Shown here in pieces: positions 27,646 through 37,800 of a stretch of 64,000 bases of DNA. The stretch covers positions 42,284,001 through 42,348,000 of the forward strand of contig CM034546.1 in assembly GCA_020055645.1 (NCBI GenBank), read 5' to 3'. A program made the position numbers and the translations under genes. How positions within the stretch are numbered: position 1 is the stretch's first letter; each line of letters opens with the position of its first letter. The notes beneath the pieces are model-generated. The model worked only from the letters and a program-made list of their open reading frames with translations. It was not told where the DNA came from and did not search any database. Origin of the DNA: Tomocerus qinae. Lineage: Eukaryota > Arthropoda > Collembola > Entomobryomorpha > Tomoceridae.

Positions 27646-29225
27646 TTATTTTCTTCAGGGTAATATTCTTGGGATTCCTCGACCCAATTTTGATCTTCAT
27701 CATGTACAGCCATAAGTCTGCCTCTTCTCTGGGGACAGTCGCGACTTTTGTGGCCGAACTCTCCACAAGTATAACATTCGGACCCTTCGCGTGGTTGTTG
27801 CCCGGTTCCTCTGCCCTGAGAGTTTTGCTGGGATCTGTTTCCTGAAGTACTTGGGCCAGAGTTTTGATTTTGCCAATTATTTTGGGATCTTTGTTGTTCT
27901 TGGCGATTAGTACCATTGTTCTGTGACTGATACTGTTGCTGATTCTGTTGCTGCTGATTCCGTTGATATTGCTGATTCTGTTGATTCTGCTGGTTGGTCT
28001 GTTGGCGATTCTCGCCCTGACCTCCGAAATTCTCACGTCCGTTTCCTCTGAAATTTCCTCTTCCACGGAAATAATTGTTTCTCCCTCTGTAGGATCCACT
28101 TCCTCTAAAGGGTCTTCCTCGTCCATTGTTTTGTCCGTTACCTCTAACTTGTACACCAGCATCAGGGGCTAAAGAATTTGCTTTGCCTTCCCTGGCATCC
28201 TGTGCACGTAAGTCTTCAACTGCCACTTTGGCTCTTTCAATAAGGTTGACTGCTGTGTAGGCTCCAATGTCTCCCATTGCAAGCTTGATGCGCGGTAACA
28301 GGCCTTGCCTACATCTCCTTATTGACTCCGCCTCTGGTTCATCAGGGAAAACTTGTCTTGCTAACCGTAGCATGTCCCAAACGAACTTCTCTACGTTTTC
28401 TTTCTCCCCTTGGGTCTTCGACATCAGGTACTGAGTCCTCTTATTGCGTTCCAGCCATGTATCATACTTTGCTATGAAAGCATTCTTGAAGTCATCCCAA
28501 GTCCAGTCTGGTTGTCGTACATGTTCGAACCATGCTTTGTTCTCCTTGATGAGAATGGTAGAGAGCATATACAGCCATTGATTTCTTGCATATCCCTGAC
28601 TAGTGTAGTATGCTTCTATGTCTTGCAGGTAATTAGCTGCTGTTGTCTCATAAACGTTATATCTTGGCATAGGGACGTTAGGGTTTCCAGGTCCTGGATG
28701 ACGCATATACTGATTTCCATTGGGGATCGCCTGTCCATTGGCATTGGGGATCTGCTGTCCATTTGCGTTGGCAATGTCACGACCATTTGCATTGGCAATG
28801 ACGCGCCCATTTGCATGTTCTTGTTGCCTGAAATGTTCAATTATCAGGCGTTGTTGCTCCTCAGGCAAATTAAAACGAAGATGCTCTGGTAGCTGATTGC
28901 CTGGGACCACATTCAAAATGTTCTGCTGAGGGATTACATTAAAATTATCTTGTTGGGGACCGGCATTCAAATTATTTTGTTGGGGACCTCTCTGTTGATC
29001 CGCAGCATTTCCCTCTGCATTATTATTCCTATCCATGATTTCTTCTATATCACTCTCTGATTCTTGTGAAACCTGCTCCCCAGGTGAGTTGCTGTTAGCC
29101 TGTCGGGGACGTCTACGATACCTTTCAAGTCTTGCTTGTATCCTTCTCTGTATTTCTGCTTGAAACTCTGGATCGTGCCTTCTGTTAAGTCTTGACCTCC
29201 TTTCCGATTTCTCGCTATCACTCAT
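27630..29225 (-). CDS. Gypsy Gag, 531 aa
   Basis: ATG 29225 begins a charged N-terminal region. A run of imperfect 11-residue repeats built on ANANGR and PNANGQ follows (about residues 138-170). The capsid-like gag core comes next (ETTAANYLQDIEAYY to about residue 355; LWMLSTILIKENKAWFEHV-like text is typical of gypsy gag). An RGG/RGR-rich stretch (about 370-405) and a Gln/Asn-rich stretch (about 405-470) precede one CCHC knuckle, CYTCGEFGHKSRDC. The order of RGG box, Q/N-rich region and knuckle suggests strong RNA binding and possibly condensate behaviour, which is inference. The frame is intact. It ends TAA at 27630-27632, just after the slippery site. Confidence 0.92.
   Translation of the reverse strand: MSDSEKSERRSRLNRRHDPEFQAEIQRRIQARLERYRRRPRQANSNSPGEQVSQESESDIEEIMDRNNNAEGNAADQQRGPQQNNLNAGPQQDNFNVIPQQNILNVVPGNQLPEHLRFNLPEEQQRLIIEHFRQQEHANGRVIANANGRDIANANGQQIPNANGQAIPNGNQYMRHPGPGNPNVPMPRYNVYETTAANYLQDIEAYYTSQGYARNQWLYMLSTILIKENKAWFEHVRQPDWTWDDFKNAFIAKYDTWLERNKRTQYLMSKTQGEKENVEKFVWDMLRLARQVFPDEPEAESIRRCRQGLLPRIKLAMGDIGAYTAVNLIERAKVAVEDLRAQDAREGKANSLAPDAGVQVRGNGQNNGRGRPFRGSGSYRGRNNYFRGRGNFRGNGRENFGGQGENRQQTNQQNQQNQQYQRNQQQQNQQQYQSQNNGTNRQEQQRSQNNWQNQNSGPSTSGNRSQQNSQGRGTGQQPREGSECYTCGEFGHKSRDCPQRRGRLMAVHDEDQNWVEESQEYYPEENNSLNQ
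27636..27642 (-). promoter_or_regulatory. Programmed -1 frameshift slippery site, U UUA AAC
   Basis: On the minus strand the heptamer TTTAAAC lies in the gag frame as T TTA AAC, two codons before the gag stop. It sits inside the short window (27630-27645) where gag and the -1 pol frame are both open. This is a canonical slippery heptamer in the position expected for Gag-Pol synthesis. I could not fold the RNA downstream. Confidence 0.85.
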
Positions 29226-30170
29226 TTACTTATTATGCTAATGAGAATTCAAACTAGCTTTTGTGTGTCTATCTATGAAGTCAATATAATTATAGTAAAA
29301 GTACGCAAGTACCCAAAATAAAGAAAAATGCCCAAAAGGTCAAAATATGAAAATGGTTAAATTTACATAAATTTGATAAAATTAAGAAGATATGTGCCCT
29401 AGTAAGCCTAAGTCCTATGTGACGCACTATACGAATATGTATATTTGGTGACACACCAAATTTCGAGAAACACTCGAGTCACTGTATATTACGTGATACA
29501 CGCATATAGTCGGGAAACAACCGTAATGAAAGGTTCGGTGATACACCTACCTTCGATATCCCTCGACCAATGTACTTATCTAAGTATACTACGTGAACCA
29601 CACGCCAATGTCCTATACCCACGGTGGTGTTATGGACGTGCACTATAACCGAGACGGTGGGGTTACTTAGATATGTGTTAAATGTATACGTACCTTGATG
29701 TAGTTGTGACCGATATCTCTGCTATACTTAAAGTCGTTCCTGTGATGTCGTACTCGTGCACACAAAGGTAATGTAGACAGAGTTGGCGCCTTACTAATTT
29801 GCATACGACGACTAGAAAATAAAAGAGGCTTTTTAACTTACAATTTTTTCACTATACATAGGGACAAAATGCAACTTTGAGATTCAAAATTTTACAAAAT
29901 TTCTACTTTTTCTATAATAAAAATTATGTCAAAATGATTATAAAATTGGGCTCTTTCCGTTAAAATTATTAAATTCCCAAAATTCCGTTTTTCCCGAACT
30001 TGGGGCGAACTGCACAAGTCCCGTGCTTTTGGAAATTTACACTTAAATTTCGAGAAACACTCGACAAATAATATTCTTCGTAAAACACGACAATATTATT
30101 TCCCCGAAAATAATTATTTCACCGATTTCAGTGCACAAAATAGAAATAAAGTCGGGTTTCGGCAACAATT
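29226..30170 (-). other. Gypsy leader and candidate primer-binding site
   Basis: A 945-bp untranslated leader separates the 5' LTR from gag. On the minus strand the bases directly after the LTR read AATTGTTGCCGAAACCCGAC. That is the likely primer-binding site, and I do not assign the tRNA. Two short TTCGAGAAACACTCGA palindromes occur near 29460 and 30047. No convincing ORF. Confidence 0.6.
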
Positions 30171-30594
30171 TATGAGGGTGTGGACGCAAGTGCTCACGAA
30201 ATATGCAGTCCGTATACACGTAGAGCGGTCCTAGTTCGCCTTTATTCTATTTATGCCAGAAATGATGAAATAATATGTATGATTCAAGTTACCCGTGATA
30301 CCAAAAAGACCAATAATGCCCGATGATCCACAGGAAAGTTCAGGAACACAATGTGTTATTTATTGCACACAAAGAATATTCAACTAGAATGGAAAAGTGT
30401 ACTTTAGAAATTAAAGAAATAAATGTAATGAACACAAAACTGGCGTAGTCTCCCCGTCCCAGGTTCTCCAGCAACTGCCGTGTCAAACGGAGCTCCTCGC
30501 GTAGTCTTTCCGCTGCACTATGCAAATTGGTGGGTTGCTGAGGTGGATGGTTGGGTGGTGACGTCATGAGGAGTGGGCTGTAGCCATCCTCATA
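30171..30594 (-). repeat. Gypsy 5' LTR
   Basis: It is 424 bp and about 99% identical to the other LTR (roughly four substitutions). The 75-codon minus-strand frame at 30340-30567, starting MTSPPNHPPQ, is intact in both copies. Confidence 0.93.
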
Positions 30595-30674
30595 AGTCTA
30601 CTACACATGAATTAATATAAAAATTTGCAGTGTTTTAAGATGAAGCAAATGATGTACCGAATTCTGATTATCTA

Positions 30675-30790
30675 AAATTTATAGTTGATTCTCTCTTGTC
30701 CCTACTCCGCTATTAACTGCCAGCCTTGAAAACTTCGTTGGTGTCTCATCGGCTAGATATACAACGCGACGTTATTTAAAACCACGGAAA
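30675..30790 (+). promoter_or_regulatory. Conserved upstream block of IR gene 2
   Basis: CTCTTGTCCCTACTCCGCTA and the following AACTGCCAGCCTTGAA (30691-30730) recur upstream of the IR copies at 39911, 47154 and 53164. Their shared position and the poor conservation around them suggest a proximal control region or 5' UTR. Here it is separated from the start by a 240-bp insertion. Confidence 0.55.
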
Positions 30791-31021
30791 ATTATTAATT
30801 ATTATTAGACTATTATTAATAGGTTAACCTGGAAGAATAATTCTATAGGAATTAAAGCGACAGAATGGAGCAGAGCCCTCTAACTATAAGGAATTTAACT
30901 ACTGTGTTAAAGTAATGCGACGCACCTGGAACAGCAGCGTCTTCTGTAGATAAGCAAATACAACTACGTCAAACTAAATGGACCATTGCCATAAGATTTA
31001 ACTATACTTTCCAGTGGGTTG
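30782..31021. mobile_element. 240-bp insertion in the IR2 upstream region
   Basis: Relative to the IR5 upstream region, extra DNA lies between two copies of TTTAAAA (30775-30781 and 31022-31028). That looks like a 7-bp target duplication. The element has no coding capacity and I do not recognise its family. Confidence 0.5.
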
Positions 31022-31095
31022 TTTAAAACTGAAGATTCTGTCTCTTATACTTGGCATATTGCAGATCTATACAGCTTAACAAAATTCGTGTAAAA

Positions 31096-33012
31096 ATGTA
31101 TTCTATGCATCTAATTATAGCATTTTTAATTTCTATAATTATAAACAACATCAACTGCTTTCGGAATTTGTCGTTCTATCGTAATTGTGATTTTAACATG
31201 ATTACTTGCCATCAATCCGAATGGCAGACGGATTTTATCCTGTCTAACCAAAATGGCCAACCATGGACCTTGGCAACATCAGACTATAATAAAACTCTCT
31301 TCGGTCGTGATGAAGGTAATCCACGGGATCTCTCTAAAAGCTTCTGCACTGTAAATATTCTAATGCAGCCTTATTTCAATTTCATACTTCTGACCTTCCT
31401 TTTTGGAAAAGAAATAAATCGTCTTGATTCGAGATTCATGATTGTCATGGAAGATGAATCGAAAAGTAATATTCTGTTGTTGGGATCATATCTCATTGAA
31501 GAATTGGTAGCTCCTGTCTTTATATTTGCAATGAAAAATGTAAACGAATATTCGATTTACACGACAATTCTCTACAATCCGAACAATGAGTCGTTATCTC
31601 TTCATCCAATTAAAACAGAAGACTCCGAAGAGGAATGGGAAAGAATTTGGAATACTTTAAACGGAAATCTTCATGGCATTCAAATTGGTAATATAGACGC
31701 AGATTTTTCGTTCAAGGGTGCTATAGAACTGACAAAGATTAAAATGCTGCCCTATTCAATAATAAAAAAATACCGTCTAAAACGAAATTCAGTGAGAGCT
31801 GTTGAATTGATGGCTGAAAGATTGAACTTCACTGCCATATTATATGGAAGGAGATTTGAAGATCTAGTGGGAGTAGATTCACCATGTGGAGTCATAGAGA
31901 TGTTAGCATCTTACACACACACTTATATTGTACAATGGTATGAAACTCTTTTCATTGAATACTTTCAAGAGCGGATTCCATTTTACTGTGAAGCCAACCC
32001 TCGATTTGCGGACATCCCTTTGTCAGTTCTGATTCAAAATACATTTGATGATTATTGCTGGTGGCTGATATTTTCGCTATTCCCGATTTCATTTTATGCT
32101 TTAGGCTTTAGAATTTCTACTTTCTACAAGAAATTAGAGTTTATTTTTGTATCCACAATAGCCGTCCTTTTAAATCAGGATGTTTCCAATAAAAGGAGAA
32201 ACATTTTGTATTTGGTAATTGTCTTCATGGGATTTGTAATTGCTACTCAATATGAAACGTGGATAACAAGCGAGATTATTGCTCCGCCAGACAGAAAGCA
32301 ATTTAAAGACTTTAAAGATCTCCTGGAAAATGGATATAAATTTTTGTTGCAAAAAGACATACGGAGGGGTTTGGACGAAGATGGAATCAAATATTTCAAA
32401 CAATATAAAATTGCGGACAAGATGAATTCAAGTGTCTTCAGATTTGATTGGGAATCCAATGCAACATCTGAACACAATAATATGGACTACGATAAATTAC
32501 GGTGGAAATTGTTGAACGACTTCTCAATGAAACTATTTGTTTTAGCTGCAGTGAGTGATTGGGCTGCATCATCATCTAAAGTATCATTTAAAACAGTATG
32601 CATGACTGTAAAGGAAACAGCTGATGTCGCTGACCCTATGTCGTATAAATTCACAAATTGCTACCGTTATAAATTCCAGTCATATTTCCAAGTCATGCAA
32701 GAGAAAGGTTTTCTAAAATATTTCAAACAACAGGACAATTTCCTTATTAGTTTGAACTATATAAAATCGCATTCAAAACTGAAGAATAAACAATCTCAGA
32801 CAACCCCTATTAGTCTGATAATGAAAATCCACGCTATTTTCTTCGTTTGTGGATACTTTCTACTAGGATCATTCATCATTTTTCTTCTGGAATGGTTGTG
32901 GCATTGTAGATTAACTCTCAAAATACACGCTATCAGTCTTATAAATAGGCTAAAAACTGTTGCTAAAGATATTCGAAGAGGATTTTGTGTGTGTTTACGG
33001 CGGACGACGTAA
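31096..33012 (+). CDS. Ionotropic receptor gene 2 (divergent IR), single exon, 638 aa
   Basis: This is a ligand-gated cation channel of the variant ionotropic glutamate receptor class, probably chemosensory and in dendritic membranes. ATG 31096 (MYSMHLIIA) is chosen because it is shared by all copies and opens a signal peptide. The S1 half includes FNGNL-like text (LNGNLHGIQIG) and ELMAERLNFTA, typical of insect divergent IRs. TM1 is at residues about 319-342 (DYCWWLIFSLFP). A short pore loop ends LLNQ (about 350-366). TM2 is about 368-390, followed by WITSEI at the gate. S2 begins PPDRKQFKDFKDL. TM3 is about 574-600, with a basic 37-residue tail. An AATAAA follows about 75 bp after the stop. 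The frame is intact. Ligand unknown. Confidence 0.85.
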   Translation: MYSMHLIIAFLISIIINNINCFRNLSFYRNCDFNMITCHQSEWQTDFILSNQNGQPWTLATSDYNKTLFGRDEGNPRDLSKSFCTVNILMQPYFNFILLTFLFGKEINRLDSRFMIVMEDESKSNILLLGSYLIEELVAPVFIFAMKNVNEYSIYTTILYNPNNESLSLHPIKTEDSEEEWERIWNTLNGNLHGIQIGNIDADFSFKGAIELTKIKMLPYSIIKKYRLKRNSVRAVELMAERLNFTAILYGRRFEDLVGVDSPCGVIEMLASYTHTYIVQWYETLFIEYFQERIPFYCEANPRFADIPLSVLIQNTFDDYCWWLIFSLFPISFYALGFRISTFYKKLEFIFVSTIAVLLNQDVSNKRRNILYLVIVFMGFVIATQYETWITSEIIAPPDRKQFKDFKDLLENGYKFLLQKDIRRGLDEDGIKYFKQYKIADKMNSSVFRFDWESNATSEHNNMDYDKLRWKLLNDFSMKLFVLAAVSDWAASSSKVSFKTVCMTVKETADVADPMSYKFTNCYRYKFQSYFQVMQEKGFLKYFKQQDNFLISLNYIKSHSKLKNKQSQTTPISLIMKIHAIFFVCGYFLLGSFIIFLLEWLWHCRLTLKIHAISLINRLKTVAKDIRRGFCVCLRRTT

Positions 33013-33357
33013 TTATTGACTTGAGCAAGAACATTTCCATTTTTAAGGATGGGATTGGTCTCCTTCACTTTTTAATTTTGTATAGCAAATAAATGCCTTT
33101 ATAGTCTACTTTTAGCTTATATACATATTGCGTTGATTAAAGGATTGAATATGAAAGCATTGTTACGGAAATTCCCTTTCCCGAAATTAACATTATTTCC
33201 GGCAACGAAAAATATTTTTTTATTATTTTCATCTGTAAAGTAGTAAAACATAACTTCAATTTATCACTTTGAAATGAAGCATCGTTGAATATATTAAAAT
33301 TTAAAATACTAATACTGATCATCAAGGTTTATTAACATCCGGTTTATTAAATAGCAT
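33013..33357 (+). other. IR2 3' flank
   Basis: It contains the AATAAA poly(A) signal near 33086 and the stretch shared with other IR 3' flanks (TTCCCTTTCCCGAAATTAAC). No gene. Confidence 0.7.
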
Positions 33358-33465
33358 TTAAGTATATTTAAATGTAATCTAAGTATTTTAAAATACTTGC
33401 AAGTATTTTAAGTATAGGGTCTAATTTAAGTATTATACTTGCCATTTAAGTATACCTGGTAACTG
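33358..33465. mobile_element. Right-end remnant of MITE family A
   Basis: It matches 1210-1322 of the complete copy (ACTTGCAAGTATTTTAAGTA and TATACCTGGTAAC). The left part is missing and there is no recognisable target duplication. Confidence 0.75.
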
Positions 33466-33769
33466 AGCATAAGCATAAGCATATATTTTATACTCATAAT
33501 GGTTTCAGTTGTATACGAGTACAACTGGTCTCCCAACCAGGAGTCCCAAGTAATTTACCTATCCCGTACATTCACCGAGCCGAATAGGGTACTTCTTGGA
33601 ATTTTCACCTAGATGCGTTATTATTGCAGCGCTAGGATTTTTCAAGCAAGGGACGGAGTTGTAGATTTAGAATCTTTCTGCCTGAGGCATGTCGTTCACC
33701 CACCCCACAGAGCTCCGCAGTCAGTGTAGCTTAACTTAGGCTTCCAGTGGAACGCCTTAGAACATGTGC

Positions 33770-35165
33770 TACTTTGCCTTGCTAGCAGTTGTAGCCTGGA
33801 AATACCAACACCAAGAAAACTAATATAGAAAAAAACAGCTACTTCTGCTCAAGGTATCGAAAAACCCGGGTTTTTTTAGGAAAAAACCCTCGACCCCGGG
33901 TGTTTTAGGGTTTTTTGGGTTTAAGTGTTTTTTATATAACTTTAGGTATAAATACAAGCCTATTCCATATCATATATGAAAACTACAGATTTTACTGATT
34001 ATATTGACTTTATGAAATTATTCCTTTGTTAATTTGAAGCTTTAATTGCAAAGCATTACAGTAATGAATATGTAAGTGATAAATTGAAATTATGTGTACA
34101 ACAATATTATAAACATAATCTTCACAATGCAATGACTAAAGTATACATAAAACCAATATTATTATAGTCCTCACATTACGATGCATTAATTACGCGTAGA
34201 AGTGTAGAAGCTATATTTGTTTCCACCTGATTATGCATTTGTTTACGTTTTTGAATAGAAATTAGTATGTATTGCGTATCTAGATGGAGCTGTAGTGCAC
34301 ATTTTTGTATGTTTTGTAAAAAACCCAATAAACCCGGGGTTTTTTAAGTAAAGCGGGGTGGGTTTTTTGCCAAAAAACCCCAACCCATAAAAAACCCGAC
34401 CCACAACCGAACCCTGCTTCTGCTCTACTCAAGGAAAGAAGACACGAAACATTTATTTGTTCAACAAAAGTATGATTACGTGCAAAGAATATCCATACCC
34501 AGAAGACATAATATAGTGTTCTATACAATAATATTAGTTTGTTGTTTAGTGTTGTCTGACTTGTTACTCCGGACTTATAAATAGGCTTTCGTGGTACTGT
34601 GTGTTGACTTTAGCCATAAGATCCTATCATATAAGAAGCGGCTGTGGCAAGCTAAGACGAATCACGAAAGTATCACAAGAACTATAGAAACTAGTTCAAA
34701 CAAACATAAACTTGATGCCAGTAAAGTCACAAAAAAGTTTAGGCAAACGAATATTACGTATAAAGCTAAAACAGAAGGGAACGTATTTTATTATACAAAA
34801 ATTATTTATTATAGTTTGTCCGAACTACTCTGTCCATAGTCCTTGTCTTGATTACTGTCAAAATCTTTAAATCAATGCCAGTCAATACTATCTCTGCTCG
34901 CTAGACTTCACCGGGTTGACCCCCAATCTATCGGGTAAACATTTTTATATTCTCTTTGAATCATTTAATAATAATTATTATTCTAAACGCTAAGTAGATT
35001 GCAGAGTTTAAAAATCAAGCGTTTGCTACCTAATGAATTTTTCGATTATTTAGGTTTATCCGACATAAATAGAGTTCATTTAAATGTTTTTAGGTTGCGG
35101 TTTCTTATAACGAATAATTTTATTTCCAAATATGCTATCAAAGTAAATATTATATGGCACCAAAA
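33770..35165 (+). repeat. R1 repeat copy split by MITE family B
   Basis: The repeat enters at about 33770 and is split at CTTCTGCT. It continues at 34417 through CTTTCGTGGTACTGTG to about 35165. 33466-33769 holds a small stretch I cannot classify. No coding content. Confidence 0.75.
33850..34416. mobile_element. hAT-type MITE (family B), 567 bp
   Basis: It starts CAAGGTATCG and ends CGAACCCTG. The 8-bp duplication CTTCTGCT is at 33842-33849 and 34417-34424. The ends are rich in AAAAACCC/GGGTTTTT runs in opposite orientations, so it can form a hairpin. No transposase. Confidence 0.85.
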
Positions 35166-35689
35166 AATAAAACATTTTTATTAGTTAATCTGTAAAGTAG
35201 TAAAACACAACTTCCATTTATAACTTTAAAAGGAAGAATATCATTTAATGTATTAATATATAAAACTCTCATACTAATCACTAACGCCAATATTCGGGCC
35301 ATGAAATAGCACTTTTAATGCGTCATTTGACCTTCATGCAAAAATAAAACTCACTACAAATATTTGCTTGCAACTGGTTTTTACCATTAGTTAGGGCTTG
35401 ATAATATTCTGTCATATTATCGAGTAGTATATGTTTTATGTAAGACTTTTAAGTCTCGAGTATATGTTAGGCTTGTTTACGTTGACTGTGCGTAGAAAGA
35501 TAACAATCTCATGCTAGCTCAGTTGGAAGAACATCTATGCATAGATATGTTAATTATCCTTTGCATAATTTAAATGGTTTCTATATAATTCCCAAGTAGT
35601 ATCTGTAACATCATTATGAATCTAAACTTCTGGTATAGTTGTGTAGTAAAATCTTCACGTTTATTATTTTGTATTTTAGATATAGGTTA
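35166..35689. other. Intergenic DNA, no feature recognised
   Basis: AT-rich sequence with no credible ORF. The first part resembles the IR 3' flank text (AAAACATTTTTATTAGTTAA and following). Confidence 0.5.
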
Positions 35690-36290
35690 AAGTTGAAAAT
35701 TACTTTTGTTTCGAGTCCCACTTTCTTTCATTCTAAAAAATTCTAAATACTATGATGACTAGAAAAAGAAATAGGAGAATCATGTATTTCAAACTTGGGT
35801 TCGTCCACTTTACTTGCAATGAAGGAAGGAGAATGAACGTTGAGAATTAGAAACCCCACTTTAAGAAGGTATTAGATTAAATTGACCAAAGCAGACTAGG
35901 AAGAAAACAGCTTGTTTTGCTTTAATCAAGGAAAGAAGACACGAAACATTTATTTGTTCAACAAATATGATTACGTTGAAAGAATGTATATACACTGAAG
36001 TCGCATACTGTTCTATATAATTATATTCCGTGTCGTGTCGCATTACGTTTATGACATCGTTCCGAACTGTGGCTTTCGTGTTATAATGTGGTTTGACTTT
36101 TGGTCCCTGTCCTGGTCCTCATCAGAAGCGGTTGTGTCAAACAAAGACGAATCACGAAAGTATCACAACAACTATGGGATCTAGTTTAAACAAACAAAAT
36201 ATTATATTTGAGGCCAGTAAGGGGACAATAAACTTTAGGTAAATGAATATCACGCATAAAATCAGAACAGAAGGTTTTAATGGCGTAGCG
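35690..36290 (+). repeat. R1 repeat copy
   Basis: It shares the series TTCATTCTAAAAAATTCTAA, CCCCACTTTAAGAAGGTATT, GAAACATTTATTTGTTCAAC and CGAATCACGAAAGTATCACA with the other copies. Not coding. Confidence 0.75.
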
Positions 36291-36534
36291 AAACAATTCG
36301 AAGTTTACAATTTTTAATATGATGGAGTTTAAAATAAATTTTTAGTTTATTTTTGAGAATTTCGCGTTTTATTTATTTGTGTTCTTTTACAGCATTTAAT
36401 TTTTCTAATCATAGTCTCATAGTCCTTACTAAAATAGTAGTTACTTACAAACATCAGTGAATCCATTTATTGGCGTATAAAATATCCATTGTGACCTTGT
36501 CTTTAATGCTTTTGCTCTCGGGTCTATTTAGAAA

Positions 36535-37800
36535 AGAAATTTGATTTAGTTTCTTTCATTCTAAAAAAGTTCTAAATACTATGATGACAAAAAATAGGAG
36601 AATCCTATATTTCAAATTTGGGTTTATAAACTTTACTTATTGGTAAAGAAGGTAGACGAATGTTGAGGAAACTTACAGAAATCCATAAACCCCACTTTAA
36701 CACGGCTTTAGATAATTATTTATGCAAAACCATTTGCTTGGTGTTGGCAGTTGTAACCTAGGAATACCAACACCAAGAAAAACTATATATGAGAAAAACA
36801 GCTACTTCTGCTCTACTCAAGGAAAGAAGACACGAAACATTTATTTGTTCAACAAGTATGATTACGTGCAAAGAATATCCATATCCAGAAGTCACATACA
36901 GTGTTCCATTTTAGCCGGCTAAAAATGATTTTGACCAGCCAGCCGGCTAAATTGGCTGAAATGGATGGTGGCCAAAATGGCCAAAAATCATGGGTTTTCA
37001 AATTTCCCCCCAAATCAAGGATGATTTTGTCAGTTCACAGAGCCCCATTTGACTATGAAAAAATGGCCATTTTAGCCTTTTTGGCCATTTTAGCCACTGG
37101 CTAAAAAGAATTTCAGCCAGCCGGCTGGCCATTTTAGCCAGCCATTTTAACCAATCAGCCGGCTGGTCATCGAACACTGGTCACACACTGTTCTACACGA
37201 TAATATTGATTTGTTGTTTAGTGTTGTCTGACTTTGCTCCGGACTCCGGCTTTCGTGGTACTGTGTTTTGACTTTGGCCATATATAAGATCCTCATAAGA
37301 AGCGGCTGTGTCAAACAAAGACGAATCACGAAAATATCACAAGAACTATAGAAACTAGTTCAAACAAATATTATACTTAAGGCCAGTAAAGTCACAAAAA
37401 ACTTTAGGTAAACGAATATTATGTATAAAGTTAGAACAGAAGGTAACGTATTTTACTATACAAAAAATATTTATTATAGTTTATTCAAACTACTCTGTCC
37501 ATACCTTGGCTAACATCAAAATCTTTCATTAAAATACCAGTCAATACTATCTCTGCTCGCTAGGCTTCACCAGTTTGATCCCCAGTCTATCGGGTACACA
37601 ATTTTATATTCAATTAGAATCGTTTAATAATCATTCTAAAATGCTAAGTAGATTGCAGCAGTTTAAAAATCAAGCGTTTGCTACCTAATGAATTTTTCGA
37701 TTATATAGGTTTATCCGACATAAATAGGGTTCATTTAAATGTTTTTAGGTTGCGTTTTCTTATAAAGAATAATTTTATTTCCAAATATGCCATCAAAGTA
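36535..37800 (+). repeat. R1 repeat copy split by MITE family C
   Basis: This is the most complete R1 copy, interrupted at 36899-37179. Beyond 37300 it runs parallel to 2773-3300. Confidence 0.75.
36899..37179. mobile_element. hAT-type MITE (family C), 281 bp
   Basis: It starts CAGTGTTCC and ends GAACACTG. Its 8-bp flanks are GTCACATA (36891-36898) and GTCACACA (37180-37187), one mismatch. The interior is built from many GCCGGCT and GGCCATTTTAGCC motifs on both strands. Confidence 0.8.

Larger units (their letters stand above)
20673..30594 (-). mobile_element. Ty3/gypsy element with an Rrp6-like exonuclease in the env position
   Basis: This minus-strand element is 9.9 kb. Two 424-bp LTRs (30171-30594 is 5', 20673-21096 is 3') begin TATGAGG and end CCTCATA. 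They are flanked by the 4-bp duplication AGTC (20669-20672 and 30595-30598). The order on the minus strand is LTR, 945-bp leader, gag, -1 frameshift, protease-RT-RNase H-integrase, a spacer with a minisatellite, an exonuclease ORF, LTR. RT-RNase H before integrase is the Ty3/gypsy order. The LTRs differ at about four positions, so it is young. The integrase is broken by a telomere-like insert. The unoccupied target sequence survives in the duplicate at 47051-47070. Confidence 0.94.

Noticed and set aside
31096-33012. Insect odorant or gustatory receptor instead of IR
   Set aside because: Those have seven helices. These proteins have a signal peptide, two ligand-binding halves and three helices with a pore loop, which is the ionotropic receptor plan.
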